A DNA stretch of 64,000 nt from an uncultured Lachnospiraceae bacterium (GCA_946614165.1 CAMOGQ010000001.1:52503-116502), one strand, 5' to 3'; shown: positions 52,191-60,923, counted from the stretch's first letter. Made by a program: numbers and translations. Notes: generated by a model from the sequence alone, not told the origin.

Positions 52191-55004
52191 ATGGGAAAAT
52201 CATTTGCTGAGTGGAAACCCGGCGATCCGATGATCAACGAATGGGACTATTTCCAGGATCCGGACTATGTGGCCGAGGATCCCGAAAAGGAAAAAATGGT
52301 CCTGCAGCTGGCCTGCATGATCACGGACCGCTATGTCAAGCGCTATACCAGAAAACTGAATAACCGGGATCCGGAATACTGGGCCCTGGACCATATCCTG
52401 TCCAAGAAGGAGGTGGCCTTCTGCCTGTCCTTCAAAAAGACAAGAAAGCTCTATACGCCGGCCCAACTGGCCGGGATGAACCGGATGTCCCTGGAAAAGA
52501 CGGAAAAGATGCTCAGGCGTCTGTGCTGGATCGGCATCGTGGAGATGGTCCGCCGCCCGGAGGAGCCCCACGACAAGATGTACAACGTGCCCATCTTTGT
52601 CCCCGGCTCCGCCGAGTTCATGATGATGAACGACAAGCTGACGGACAAGTTCCCGGAGATGGCCACCTTCTTCAACCTCATGACCCAGCTGCCCCTGGCC
52701 GGCATCACCCAGATGGTGCCCCCCGGAGGAGCCGGCATCGGCATGCACGTCATTCCCGTGGAAAAGGCCATCGAGACCGAGAACCAGTCGGTGTCCGTGG
52801 AGCACATCTCCCACTGGCTCAGGAAATACGACAAGATCTCCATCGGCATCTGCACCTGCCGCAAGCAGCAGAGGATCCGGGGAGAGGGCAGCGGCGAGAT
52901 CGAGGGCGAGTACTGCATGGGCCTGGGCGACCTGGCGGAATATTCCGTGGACAGGGGCATGGGCCGCTACATCACCTACGACGAGGCCATCGAGACTTTA
53001 AAGAGAGCCGAGCGCCACGGCTATGTCCACCAGATCACCAACATCGACGGGGAAGACAAGATCGTGGCCATCTGCAACTGCGCGCCCGGCGTATGCAACG
53101 CCCTGCGCACCTCCCAGCTCTTCAATACCCCCAACATGTCCGCCTCCGCCTACAGGGCCCACGTGGACAGGGAAAAGTGCGTGGCCTGCGGCAAGTGCGT
53201 GGAGGTCTGCCCCGTGGGCGCGGCAAAACTGGGCCAGAAGCTCTGCACGAAGAACGGCCCCGTGGTCTATCCCCTTACGGAGCTGCCGGACGCCCAGTCC
53301 TGGGGACCCGACAAGTGGAACTACAACTACAGGGACGACGCCAAGGTGGGCTGCTATCCCACCGGCACGGCTCCCTGCAAGACGGCCTGCCCTGCCCACC
53401 TGGCCATCCAGGGCTATATCAAAATGGCTTCCGAGGGCCGATACCGGGAGGCCCTGGAGCTGATCAAGCAGGACAACCCCTTCCCCGCCGTCTGCGGCGC
53501 CGTCTGCAACAGGCGCTGTGAGGACGCCTGCACCAGGGGCACCATCGACAAGCCCCTGGCCATCGACGAGATCAAGAAATATATCGCCTCCCTGGACCTG
53601 AAGGCAGAGGACCGCTACATTCCTCTGTGCGAGAACGGGGAAGGAAAGTTCTATCCCCAGAAGATCGCCGTGATCGGTGCCGGCCCCGCCGGCCTCTCCG
53701 CCGCCTACTTCTTAAGGCGCAGCGGCTATCCCGTGACGGTCTTCGAGAAGGAAAAGAGGCCCGGCGGCATGCTGATGAACGGCATCCCCAGCTTCCGTCT
53801 GGAAAAGGACGTGATCGAAGCCGAGATCGATGTCATCCGCCGGATGGGCGCCGAGATCCGCTGCGGCGTGGAGGTGGGAAGGGACATTACCCTGGATGAA
53901 CTCAGAAGGGAAGGCTATAAGGCCTTCTACCTTGCCATCGGCGCTCAGGGCGGCCGCATGGCGGGCGTGCCCGGCGAGGACGCAGAGGGCGTTCAGACCG
54001 GCGTGGAATTCCTCAGAAAGATCAACCTGGACCGCAGCATTGCCCTGAAGGGGGATACGGTCGTCGTGGGCGGCGGCAACGTGGCCGTGGACGTGGCAAG
54101 GACGGCCCTCAGGGCAGGCGCTGACAAAGTCACCATGCTCTGCCTGGAATCCAGGGAAGAGATGCCGGCGGCCAGGGACGAAGTGGAAGAGGCCCTGGAG
54201 GAAGGCATCGAAGTGATGAACGGCTGGGGACCCGGGGAGATCCTTACGGAAAAGGGAAAGGTGACCGGCATCGTCTTTAAGAAGTGCACCTCCGTGAAGG
54301 ATGCGGAAGGACGCTTCAACCCTTCCTACGACGAGGAAGAGACCATGACCCTTTCCTGCGAAAACGTCCTTCTCTCCATCGGACAGTCCGTGGAATGGGG
54401 GAGCCTGCTGGAAGGCAGCCGGGTAGAGCTTAACAGGAACGGAACGGCCATAGCGGATCCCGTTACCCTGCAGACCGCGGAGCCGGATATCTTCGTGGGC
54501 GGCGACGTCTTTACGGGGCCCAGGTTCGCCATCGACGCCATCGCGTCGGGCCGTGAGGGCTGTGAGTCCATTCACCGCTTCGTCCATCCCGGCCAGTCCC
54601 TGACTCTGGCCAGAGACCTGCGCCGTTTCATCGAGCTGGACAAGGACGACATCGTGGTGGAGGAATTCGACAACGCAAAGCGCCAGATCCCCGGAAAGAA
54701 GGCCGGCGTGGCATCAGCTACCTTCGACGACCTGCGCCTGACCCTGACGGAAGACCAGGTAAAGGCCGAGGCAAAGCGCTGCCTGGGGTGCGGTGCCACC
54801 ACCGTGGACTACAACCGCTGCATCGGCTGCGGCCTGTGCACCACCCGCTGCGAGTTCGACGCCATCCATCTGACCAGGGATGTGCCCGAAGCCAGCACAA
54901 TGTATTCCTGCGAGGAAAAATTCCTTCCCATCGGAGCCTACGCCGCAAAGAGGGGCGTGAAGATCGCTTCCTCCGCCCTGCTGAAAACCATTAAGAAGAA
55001 ATAA
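52191..55004 (+). CDS. Multidomain Fe-S/FAD/NAD(P)H oxidoreductase (GltD-like core with N- and C-terminal ferredoxin domains)
   Basis: A 937-residue fusion. Residues about 1-200 include a winged-helix-like stretch (YTPAQLAGMNRMSLEKTEKM). A Cys-rich part follows (ICTCRKQQ, ICNCAPGVCNAL) and a ferredoxin-type cluster (CVACGKCVEVCPVGAAK). Next is the GltD/DPYD Fe-S domain (CKTACPAHLAIQGYI, CGAVCNRRCEDACTRG), a FAD site (VIGAGPAGLSAAYFLRRSG) and an NAD(P)H site (VVVGGGNVAVDVARTALRAG). The C-terminus has CIGCGLCTTRCEFDAIHL. It should pass electrons from NAD(P)H via FAD to Fe-S clusters and a partner. No glutamate synthase large subunit is present. With the PAI-like flavoprotein upstream, a role in reducing or isomerising unsaturated lipids is plausible but unproven. 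GGTGAGGA is ahead of ATG. Confidence 0.85.
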   Translation: MGKSFAEWKPGDPMINEWDYFQDPDYVAEDPEKEKMVLQLACMITDRYVKRYTRKLNNRDPEYWALDHILSKKEVAFCLSFKKTRKLYTPAQLAGMNRMSLEKTEKMLRRLCWIGIVEMVRRPEEPHDKMYNVPIFVPGSAEFMMMNDKLTDKFPEMATFFNLMTQLPLAGITQMVPPGGAGIGMHVIPVEKAIETENQSVSVEHISHWLRKYDKISIGICTCRKQQRIRGEGSGEIEGEYCMGLGDLAEYSVDRGMGRYITYDEAIETLKRAERHGYVHQITNIDGEDKIVAICNCAPGVCNALRTSQLFNTPNMSASAYRAHVDREKCVACGKCVEVCPVGAAKLGQKLCTKNGPVVYPLTELPDAQSWGPDKWNYNYRDDAKVGCYPTGTAPCKTACPAHLAIQGYIKMASEGRYREALELIKQDNPFPAVCGAVCNRRCEDACTRGTIDKPLAIDEIKKYIASLDLKAEDRYIPLCENGEGKFYPQKIAVIGAGPAGLSAAYFLRRSGYPVTVFEKEKRPGGMLMNGIPSFRLEKDVIEAEIDVIRRMGAEIRCGVEVGRDITLDELRREGYKAFYLAIGAQGGRMAGVPGEDAEGVQTGVEFLRKINLDRSIALKGDTVVVGGGNVAVDVARTALRAGADKVTMLCLESREEMPAARDEVEEALEEGIEVMNGWGPGEILTEKGKVTGIVFKKCTSVKDAEGRFNPSYDEEETMTLSCENVLLSIGQSVEWGSLLEGSRVELNRNGTAIADPVTLQTAEPDIFVGGDVFTGPRFAIDAIASGREGCESIHRFVHPGQSLTLARDLRRFIELDKDDIVVEEFDNAKRQIPGKKAGVASATFDDLRLTLTEDQVKAEAKRCLGCGATTVDYNRCIGCGLCTTRCEFDAIHLTRDVPEASTMYSCEEKFLPIGAYAAKRGVKIASSALLKTIKKK

Positions 55005-55075
55005 GAGGGCGGAAAAAGTCTTTGAGAAACAAAGTCTTACAAAGACTTATGAAATCAAATCTGAGAGCATAAAAA

Positions 55076-55107
55076 AGACACCGGCCGGAGCGATCCGGCC
55101 GGTGTCT
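55076..55107. terminator. Bidirectional terminator between the Fe-S oxidoreductase and the lipoprotein gene
   Basis: AGACACCGGCCGGA and TCCGGCCGGTGTCT form a perfect 14-bp stem with a GCGA tetraloop. A run of T flanks it on the minus-strand exit (TTTTT) and CTTTAT on the plus exit; the flanking genes converge. Confidence 0.88.
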
Positions 55108-55186
55108 CTTTATATGCGTTAAAAAATATTCCGGGCTGCCTGCTTTGATCAGGTTTTCCCTGCCTGCCCTTTTACGGCGCCGCACT

Positions 55187-56041
55187 TCATGCGTCCCTGA
55201 ATTCCTGGGGAACGCTGATCTCTTCCACGGAGTCGAAGCTTTTAAAGGTCACGGTCAGGTCCATGGCCTTCAGGCTGATGCCGCTCAGCTTTGTCTGGGA
55301 GGCGATCGTGTTGACGAAGTCCGTATCGCTTACGGTCAGGGCATAGGGAAGGAGAGACTCCTTGTCGATATAGATGTCCGCAGGCGTCTTCTGGTCGCCG
55401 AAATCCACTTCGGTCCCTTCCTTCTGCAGCATGGAAAGGTCTGCGGAAGAGGTCAGGAACTCATAGATCAGAGAGGAAGGGAATCTGGCGTGGATCAGAT
55501 AGCACTCCTTTTCATCCCGGGTCACAGTGCCTTCCTCCATGCTGATGGTGTCGTCGCTGACGGCCTTCCAGGCACCGAAGAGAGCTTTGTACCAGGGCTC
55601 CTTGTCCTGAGATCCGGCCTCCTGCGCGGGAAGGACCTTCCTGCCGTACATCCCCATGATATTGGTGTACATGACGGTGTCTTCGCCCTCGGGGACGGTG
55701 TAGATCTCCATGGGAATGTCCCCCAGGAGGGGAATGCCCAGGCTCAGGCTGCCGTTTCCGTGCATGGCGGAGGGAGAGGACGTGGTCTCGCAGGCCATGG
55801 AAAGTGCTATGGTCCCGGTGGCATGTTCTCCCATGGGAAGGGCTATGCCCAGCAGGGACTGGCTCAGAGCGGAGGTATCCACTTCGGCCCCCAGCTGCAG
55901 ATCCAGATCCATGACGGCAGACTTCGTTTTCTGAAGGTTGGAGTAGGCCTGGCCCGCTATGACGGCGCTGGTGAGCTTATGACTGCAGCCCGAAAGAAGA
56001 AGGAGAGCCGCTGCTGCAAGGATCAGTAATTTCTTTTTCAT
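55187..56041 (-). CDS. Lipoprotein of unknown function (LolA/LppX-like appearance)
   Basis: The protein has 284 residues from ATG 56041 (GGGAGG upstream); the track adds 25 residues. The signal peptide KKKLLILAAAALLLLSGC ends in a lipobox, so it should be lipid-anchored by Lgt. The mature part is beta-rich with repeated amphipathic strands (SAVMDLDLQLGAEVD, TGTIALSMACETTSS, DIYIDKESLLPYALTV), as in LolA/LppX/DUF6612-like cups that hold lipids. That fold call is a guess from pattern. A monocistronic gene, convergent with the Fe-S oxidoreductase. Confidence 0.7.
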   Translation of the reverse strand: MKKKLLILAAAALLLLSGCSHKLTSAVIAGQAYSNLQKTKSAVMDLDLQLGAEVDTSALSQSLLGIALPMGEHATGTIALSMACETTSSPSAMHGNGSLSLGIPLLGDIPMEIYTVPEGEDTVMYTNIMGMYGRKVLPAQEAGSQDKEPWYKALFGAWKAVSDDTISMEEGTVTRDEKECYLIHARFPSSLIYEFLTSSADLSMLQKEGTEVDFGDQKTPADIYIDKESLLPYALTVSDTDFVNTIASQTKLSGISLKAMDLTVTFKSFDSVEEISVPQEFRDA

Positions 56042-56135
56042 GATCAAATCCTCCCGTCTGAAGATGAATGGTTTTTTAAGTTTCATCCTCATTCTAGCAC
56101 AGGAGGCGGAAGGCACGGGCCCTTTCTTGTTAAAA

Positions 56136-57146
56136 TCAGGAGATGTTGGACCGGATGTTTCCGTAGATCCTCAGCTCGTTTGAGGACTCGGCCAGAAGGC
56201 GGATGACATCGTCCATGCCGGTGGCCGTCAGGTCTCCCGTGAACTCGGCAAAGAACATGTACTCCCAGTTGTGTTCGGGAATGGGCCTGGACTCCAGCCG
56301 GACCAGGTTGAGGCCTCTGACGGTAAAGATGGTCAGGACTTCCTGGAGGGAGCCGGACCGGTGGGCCGTCTTGAAGGAAATGATGATCTTGTCCCTGCCC
56401 TGGGGCAGCTCCATCCTGGGGGAGACCACCACGAAGCGGGTGGTATTGGAGGAGTTATAGTTGATGGAGGAGGCAAGGATCTCCAGTCCGTAGATCCTGG
56501 CCGCCCGCTCCGAGCAGATGGCGGCCTTGGAAGGGTCTTTCCGCTCCGCCACCATCTTTGCGCTGCCGGCGGTGTCAGGCTGGGAGATGCGGCGCCAGTC
56601 GGGATGTTCGTTTAAAAAGCGCTCCGACTGGAAAAGGCCCTGCTCGTGGGAATAGACGGTATGGATGTCCTCCAGGCGGGTGCCGGGAAGGACGGCCAGG
56701 TTCTGGCTGACCCGCACGGAGGTCTCTCCGGTGATGAAGCAGTCATAGCCGGCCAGGAGGTCGTAGACCTGGCGGATGGCTCCCGTGGAGGAGTTTTCTA
56801 TGGGAAGGACCGCGTAGTCGGCTTTTCCTTCCGTAACGGCCCTGAAGGAGTCCTCGAACTGCCTCAGGCCCCTGGCCCTTACGGATTCCCCGAAGAAATC
56901 GATGGCGGCCATTTCGCTGAAGGAGCCGGGCTCTCCCTGGTAGACCACGAAGGGATCCTCCTTCCTTTCCCGGCTCTGGGACAGGGAGGAGAGGAAATGC
57001 TGGTATTCCTCTGCGTGGAGCCACTGGTCATGCTGCCTCTGGAAGCGGATCAGCTCCCGGCTCAGTTCGGTCTTTCTGATGTACTGCTGGAGGATCTGGT
57101 GCCCGTTTTCTTCCAGGGCGCCCATGATGCGGTCGAGATTGTGCAT
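56136..57146 (-). CDS. pheA: Prephenate dehydratase with ACT domain
   Basis: The protein has 336 residues from ATG 57146 (GGAAAGGA upstream). Residues about 67-250 are prephenate dehydratase: VVYQGEPGSFSEMAA, YAVLPIENSSTGAIRQVYD and TRFVVVSP with the catalytic Thr-Arg-Phe. The C-terminal ACT domain (about 257-330) keeps the Phe-binding segments (RSGSLQEVL and LESRP), so feedback inhibition by phenylalanine is expected. The first 65 residues are helical but lack the clear chorismate mutase signature found in many clostridial PheA proteins; they may be a decayed or very divergent mutase. The enzyme makes phenylpyruvate. Confidence 0.9.
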   Translation of the reverse strand: MHNLDRIMGALEENGHQILQQYIRKTELSRELIRFQRQHDQWLHAEEYQHFLSSLSQSRERKEDPFVVYQGEPGSFSEMAAIDFFGESVRARGLRQFEDSFRAVTEGKADYAVLPIENSSTGAIRQVYDLLAGYDCFITGETSVRVSQNLAVLPGTRLEDIHTVYSHEQGLFQSERFLNEHPDWRRISQPDTAGSAKMVAERKDPSKAAICSERAARIYGLEILASSINYNSSNTTRFVVVSPRMELPQGRDKIIISFKTAHRSGSLQEVLTIFTVRGLNLVRLESRPIPEHNWEYMFFAEFTGDLTATGMDDVIRLLAESSNELRIYGNIRSNIS

Positions 57147-57176
57147 GGCATTCCTTTCCTGCCGGATCTGGCTGAA

Positions 57177-57199
57177 AGCCTTTCCGCCGGGGAAAGGCT
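57177..57199 (-). other. Hairpin in the pheA leader
   Basis: AGCCTTTCC and GGAAAGGCT form a perfect 9-bp stem with a 5-base loop, between the pheA promoter and start codon. On the + strand it is followed by a T-run (GCATTTTTT), so it could also stop antisense transcription from that side; on the minus strand no T-run follows. Confidence 0.4.
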
Positions 57200-57225
57200 G
57201 CATTTTTTCCGGAAACAATGGCTGT

Positions 57226-57231
57226 ATTCTA
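57226..57231 (-). promoter_or_regulatory. Extended -10 promoter element of pheA
   Basis: Read on the minus strand: TGGTAGAAT, an extended -10, with no clear -35. It is about 80 bases upstream of the pheA ATG and divergent from the pepP promoter. Confidence 0.4.
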
Positions 57232-57264
57232 CCATAAGTTCCGGCATAAGATTTACGGCAATGG

Positions 57265-57293
57265 TTAAAAAAGCAGAAAAACTGTGCTATAAT
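57265..57293 (+). promoter_or_regulatory. Promoter of the aminopeptidase P gene
   Basis: TTAAAA, 17 bases, TATAAT with an extended TGC in front. The transcript would start at about 57300, exactly where a perfect 7-bp hairpin (GGTATGC/GCATACC, 57301-57318) begins, a possible 5' stabiliser. Confidence 0.6.
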
Positions 57294-57350
57294 GACCCGA
57301 GGTATGCACAGGCATACCCTGACTTAAAAGAAAGACATAAGGTAGTGATT

Positions 57351-59156
57351 ATGGATAAAAGCATTTACAGACAGAGAGTGGAAGCCCTGCGGCAGGAGAT
57401 GAAGAAGGAAGGCATAGACGCCTACATGATCCTGACCGACGACTTTCATGCCTCCGAATACGTAGGCGATTACTTTAAGTGCCGGGAATACGTGTCCGGC
57501 TTCGACGGATCCGCCGGCGTACTGGCCCTGACGGCCGGGGAAGCCTGCCTCTGGACGGACGGCCGCTATTTTCTGCAGGCCGCGGACCAGCTTAAGGATA
57601 CGGGCATAGATCTCATGAAGATGGGAGAGCCCGGAGTCCCCGTCATTGACACCTGGCTCAAAAAAGTTCTTGAAAAGGGGGGATGTCTGGGATATGATGG
57701 CAGAACGGTCAGCAGTGCCAGGGCACAGGAGCTGAAAAAGCTTCTTTCGGAAAACGGCGTCTCCTTCAGAGAGGATCTGGACCTGGTGGGAAGGATCTGG
57801 AAGGACAGGCCGGGCCTTCCCGAAAAGGAGATCTGGCTGCTGGACACTCTCTACACCGGCATGGAACGCAGCAGGAAGCTGGAGATGGTCCGGGAGAACC
57901 TGAAAAAGGAAAGGGCAGACCTTCAGGTCATTGCCTCCCTGGACGACATCGGCTGGCTCTTCAATATCCGCGGCGGCGACATCGACTTCAATCCGGTCCC
58001 CCTGGCCTATGCCATGATCGGAAGGGAAAATGCCGTTTTATACGCGGCGCCTTCCGCGGCTTCCGGGGAAGTTCTGGCAGCCCTCAGGGCGGACGGAGTC
58101 GAAGTAAGGCCCTACCTGCAGATCTTCGATGACCTGAAAGCCCTGAAGGAGGGGCGCGTCATCATGGATCTGTCCTCCTGCTCCGCGGCCCTCTCAAAGG
58201 CCCTGCCCTCCGCCTGCACCCTGATCGACCGGCCCAGCTGCACTTCGGCGGCCAAGGCCAGGAAGAATCCGGTGGAAATGGAGAACATCCGCAGGGCCCA
58301 CATCCGGGACGGCGTGGCCGTAACCAAACTTCTTTTCTGGCTGGACCAGCCGGAGCAGAAGCAGCTGATCCATGAGGGCAAGCTTACGGAGCTGGATGTG
58401 AGCGAAAAGATTCTGTCCCTGCGCAGGCAGCAGGACGGTTTCGTGGAGCCGAGCTTCGGATCCATCATCGCGGCGGGCCCTCACGGAGCCATCATACATT
58501 ACGAGCCTTCGGAGGAGACCAGCATCCCCGTGCGGGAAGACACCTTCCTCCTGATGGATACGGGAGGCCATTACCTGCAGGGCACCACCGACATCACCCG
58601 CACTGTCGTGATCGGCAGAGCGAGCCAGGATATGAAAAAGCACTACACCGCGGTGCTGCGGGGCCACCTGGATCTGGCCTCCGCCGTTTTCCGCAGCGGC
58701 ACCGGCGGCCTGCAGCTGGATCTTCTGGCCAGAGCCCCTCTCTGGGAGATCGGCCTTGACTTCAACCACGGCACCGGCCACGGAGTCGGCTATCTGATGA
58801 ACGTGCACGAAGGCCCCCAGAGGATCGCAAACCGCGGCAACATGGTCCCCTTTGAGGAGGGCATGCTCACGAGCGACGAGCCGGGCGTCTACCTGACCGG
58901 CAGATACGGCATCCGGATCGAGAACCTCATGCTCTGCACCAGGGCCTTCGATACAGAGACCGGACGCTTCCTGAACTTCGAGACGGTGACCATGGTCCCC
59001 TATGACAGACGGGCCATCGACCCTTCCCGTCTGACGGAGAAGGAGATCGTGATCCTGAACAGCTACCACGAAAAGGTCTACAGACTGCTTTCGCCCTTCC
59101 TCACCTTCGAGGAATGCAGCTGGCTCAGGGAAGCGACCCAGCCCCTTCAGAGATAA
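57351..59156 (+). CDS. pepP: Xaa-Pro aminopeptidase (aminopeptidase P, M24B)
   Basis: The protein has 601 residues from ATG 57351 (AAGG upstream); the long N-terminal extension in the track is antisense to pheA. Two creatinase-N-type domains (about 1-300) come before the pita-bread catalytic domain. Metal ligands are seen in MDTGGHYLQGTTDITRTV (two Asp), GTGHGVGYLMNVHEGP (His) and SDEPGVY plus the following EN segment (Glu). A C-terminal M24-C domain closes it (VTMVPYDRRAIDPSRL). The three-domain, 600-residue form is like eukaryotic XPNPEP1 and is common in gut Firmicutes. It removes N-terminal residues before proline. Cytoplasmic, no signal peptide. Confidence 0.94.
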   Translation: MDKSIYRQRVEALRQEMKKEGIDAYMILTDDFHASEYVGDYFKCREYVSGFDGSAGVLALTAGEACLWTDGRYFLQAADQLKDTGIDLMKMGEPGVPVIDTWLKKVLEKGGCLGYDGRTVSSARAQELKKLLSENGVSFREDLDLVGRIWKDRPGLPEKEIWLLDTLYTGMERSRKLEMVRENLKKERADLQVIASLDDIGWLFNIRGGDIDFNPVPLAYAMIGRENAVLYAAPSAASGEVLAALRADGVEVRPYLQIFDDLKALKEGRVIMDLSSCSAALSKALPSACTLIDRPSCTSAAKARKNPVEMENIRRAHIRDGVAVTKLLFWLDQPEQKQLIHEGKLTELDVSEKILSLRRQQDGFVEPSFGSIIAAGPHGAIIHYEPSEETSIPVREDTFLLMDTGGHYLQGTTDITRTVVIGRASQDMKKHYTAVLRGHLDLASAVFRSGTGGLQLDLLARAPLWEIGLDFNHGTGHGVGYLMNVHEGPQRIANRGNMVPFEEGMLTSDEPGVYLTGRYGIRIENLMLCTRAFDTETGRFLNFETVTMVPYDRRAIDPSRLTEKEIVILNSYHEKVYRLLSPFLTFEECSWLREATQPLQR

Positions 59157-59210
59157 AATAAAAGCACCCGAAAGACAGCCCTCCGGGGCTGCCCCGACAG
59201 GAGGTAAATT

Positions 59211-59978
59211 TTGAAGAAAAAGAATCTGATGCTGATGATACTGACACTTGTCATGGCTCTTGAGGCTCCCTTTGCCGCATCCGCCCTGGCAGCTCTTACC
59301 ATGCCTGCCATCACCGCCGAGGCCGCCGGGACCGGCTGGGTCAAGGAGGGAGACTTCTACGCCTATCAAAAGAACGGAAAGAAGGTCAAGGGATGGCAGG
59401 TCATCGACGGCAAGACCTACTATTTTGACAAGCACTATCACCGGGCCACAGGCTGGAGATACCTGAAGAAAAAGACCAAGGCGAAATATTACTGGTTCGA
59501 CAAGAACGGCGTTCTGGACGGAAACGGCGGAGGCATCAAGGAGACCAAGGCCATCTACAAGGTTGCCAAGAATACGGCCATGACCTCAAGATATCTGGCC
59601 ATCGTGGACAGGAAGGAGCACATGATCGCCATCTACGAGAAACTGGAAGGCGCCCTCCACTGCATCCGCTATATGGCCTGTTCCGTAGGCAAGGAAGGCT
59701 ATTCCACCTCCAGAGGCACTTTCTATACCGGCAACACCACCAGGATCTATATCAACTTCGGTACCAGAAGGGGCTTCTATCCCATCGCCATCCTGGGTTC
59801 CTCGGGCTTTTTCCATTCCACGCCCTACACCCAGAGATACGACTATCCCGTGGCCTCCGAGAAGATCGACGAGAGGCTGGGCGAGGACATCAGCAAGGGC
59901 TGCGTCAGAATGTCTCTGAGCAACGCCTACTGGATGTTCTGGAATATGCGCGGTCATCAGAAGGTTATCATTCTGTGA
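59211..59978 (+). CDS. Secreted L,D-transpeptidase with choline-binding-like repeats
   Basis: The protein has 255 residues and starts at TTG with AGGAGG a few bases upstream. A signal peptide (about 1-38) is followed by two cell-wall-binding repeats with aromatic/Gly pattern (GWQVIDGKTYYFDKH, YYWFDKNGVLDGNG). The YkuD catalytic domain (about 120-255) has the conserved HSTPYT and the active-site Cys in SKGCVRMS. L,D-transpeptidases make 3-3 cross-links in DAP-type peptidoglycan, in line with the MurE motif. The residue before Gly-Cys is Lys, where His is frequent, a known variation. Exported, acting on the cell wall. Confidence 0.88.
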   Translation: MKKKNLMLMILTLVMALEAPFAASALAALTMPAITAEAAGTGWVKEGDFYAYQKNGKKVKGWQVIDGKTYYFDKHYHRATGWRYLKKKTKAKYYWFDKNGVLDGNGGGIKETKAIYKVAKNTAMTSRYLAIVDRKEHMIAIYEKLEGALHCIRYMACSVGKEGYSTSRGTFYTGNTTRIYINFGTRRGFYPIAILGSSGFFHSTPYTQRYDYPVASEKIDERLGEDISKGCVRMSLSNAYWMFWNMRGHQKVIIL

Positions 59979-60031
59979 TCATCTGCAATGTTAGAATAGG
60001 CTAACAACTGGTAATGTCTATCCTGCTGACG

Positions 60032-60089
60032 TATAATGAATGCAGGGGATTCGGGAGATTTTGGGGTTCCCGGATCCCCTGCATTTTTT
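60032..60089 (+). terminator. Strong terminator/attenuator ahead of the 264-residue gene
   Basis: A 17-bp stem (ATGCAGGGGATTCGGGA with TCCCGGATCCCCTGCAT, one G-T pair) and six T. A TATAAT stands directly in front of the stem (60032-60037), so a transcript from it would begin with the hairpin. The T-run ends about 10 bases before the ribosome binding site of the next gene. Confidence 0.8.
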
Positions 60090-60109
60090 ACTTGGGAAAG
60101 GGGTTACAT

Positions 60110-60904
60110 ATGAGACCTATACTGCAAAGCGTGGAACGCGGATACAACGAACCGATGGAGACCTACATCGTCGAGCTCAGCATCCGGGACGACGATACGG
60201 GCACCGATCACTATATCAACCTGTCCCAGTTCGATAAATTTCAGAGGCTCTGCATTACCAGCGAATCTGTATTTTCACTGATGATGGAGGAGATCTCCGA
60301 GGAGACGGACAACAAGGTATCCCAGGTCCTGGAAAGACTTTACGAGCCGGCCAAGCCCAACGACTACTACGACGAGTTCGACCATACCGGCTACCGCAGA
60401 TCCGTCAAGTTCGCCTGCTACGTCCTGGACGAGCTGATGCACGGAGACGACGAGGAGGCCGTCGACATCTTTATCGACGAAGTGACGGGCCAGAACCTGA
60501 ATACGATCTTTATTCCCGACGTGGAGGGCTTTGTCTACAAGCAGAAGGAGCTGCCTCTGGACGAGAGCAGGATCATCGAGCGGGAAGCCCACAAATACCA
60601 GCTGACAAGCGACCTGGAGGTCCTGTGCGCCGAACTGATCGTCATGATCGACGGAGCGCCCATCTGCCTCCATGCCAGCTACCTGTTTTCCGAGCAGTTC
60701 TATGTTTCCTACAATTCCATCATGGCGGCCGTGGAGCTGGCCATGAACCATACGCCCTACGGCTTCGGAGACAGAGTGGATGCCTATTACCAGGCCCTGG
60801 AAAGCAGCGAGACCATAGCCTCCTACGAGACCAGCCAGGCGGCCATGCGGTCCGAATACCGCCAGTATTTCGCCATTCTGGAAAAAATGCTGCAGAGTCT
60901 GTAG
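60110..60904 (+). CDS. Hypothetical protein, 264 residues
   Basis: Not recognised. Start at ATG 60110 because AAAGGGG lies seven bases upstream; the track's start runs through the terminator hairpin. The product is acidic and soluble, with no signal or helix: an N-terminal beta part (ETYIVELSIRDDDTG, HYINLSQFDKFQRL), an acidic middle (YYDEFDHTGYRRSVKFACYV) and a helical C-terminus (AMRSEYRQYFAILEKMLQSL). Codon use is native. It stands between two terminators, so its transcription depends on read-through of the upstream hairpin or on an unseen promoter. Confidence 0.7.
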   Translation: MRPILQSVERGYNEPMETYIVELSIRDDDTGTDHYINLSQFDKFQRLCITSESVFSLMMEEISEETDNKVSQVLERLYEPAKPNDYYDEFDHTGYRRSVKFACYVLDELMHGDDEEAVDIFIDEVTGQNLNTIFIPDVEGFVYKQKELPLDESRIIEREAHKYQLTSDLEVLCAELIVMIDGAPICLHASYLFSEQFYVSYNSIMAAVELAMNHTPYGFGDRVDAYYQALESSETIASYETSQAAMRSEYRQYFAILEKMLQSL

Positions 60905-60923
60905 GAAGAGATCAGATCACAGG

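Noticed and set aside
52191-55004. Glutamate synthase small subunit GltD
   Set aside because: The core is GltD-like, but the extra N- and C-terminal cluster domains and the lack of a gltA/gltB neighbour argue against it.
56646-57350. The 235-residue N-terminal extension of the aminopeptidase P frame
   Set aside because: It is antisense to pheA, contains the pepP promoter and does not resemble M24B proteins.
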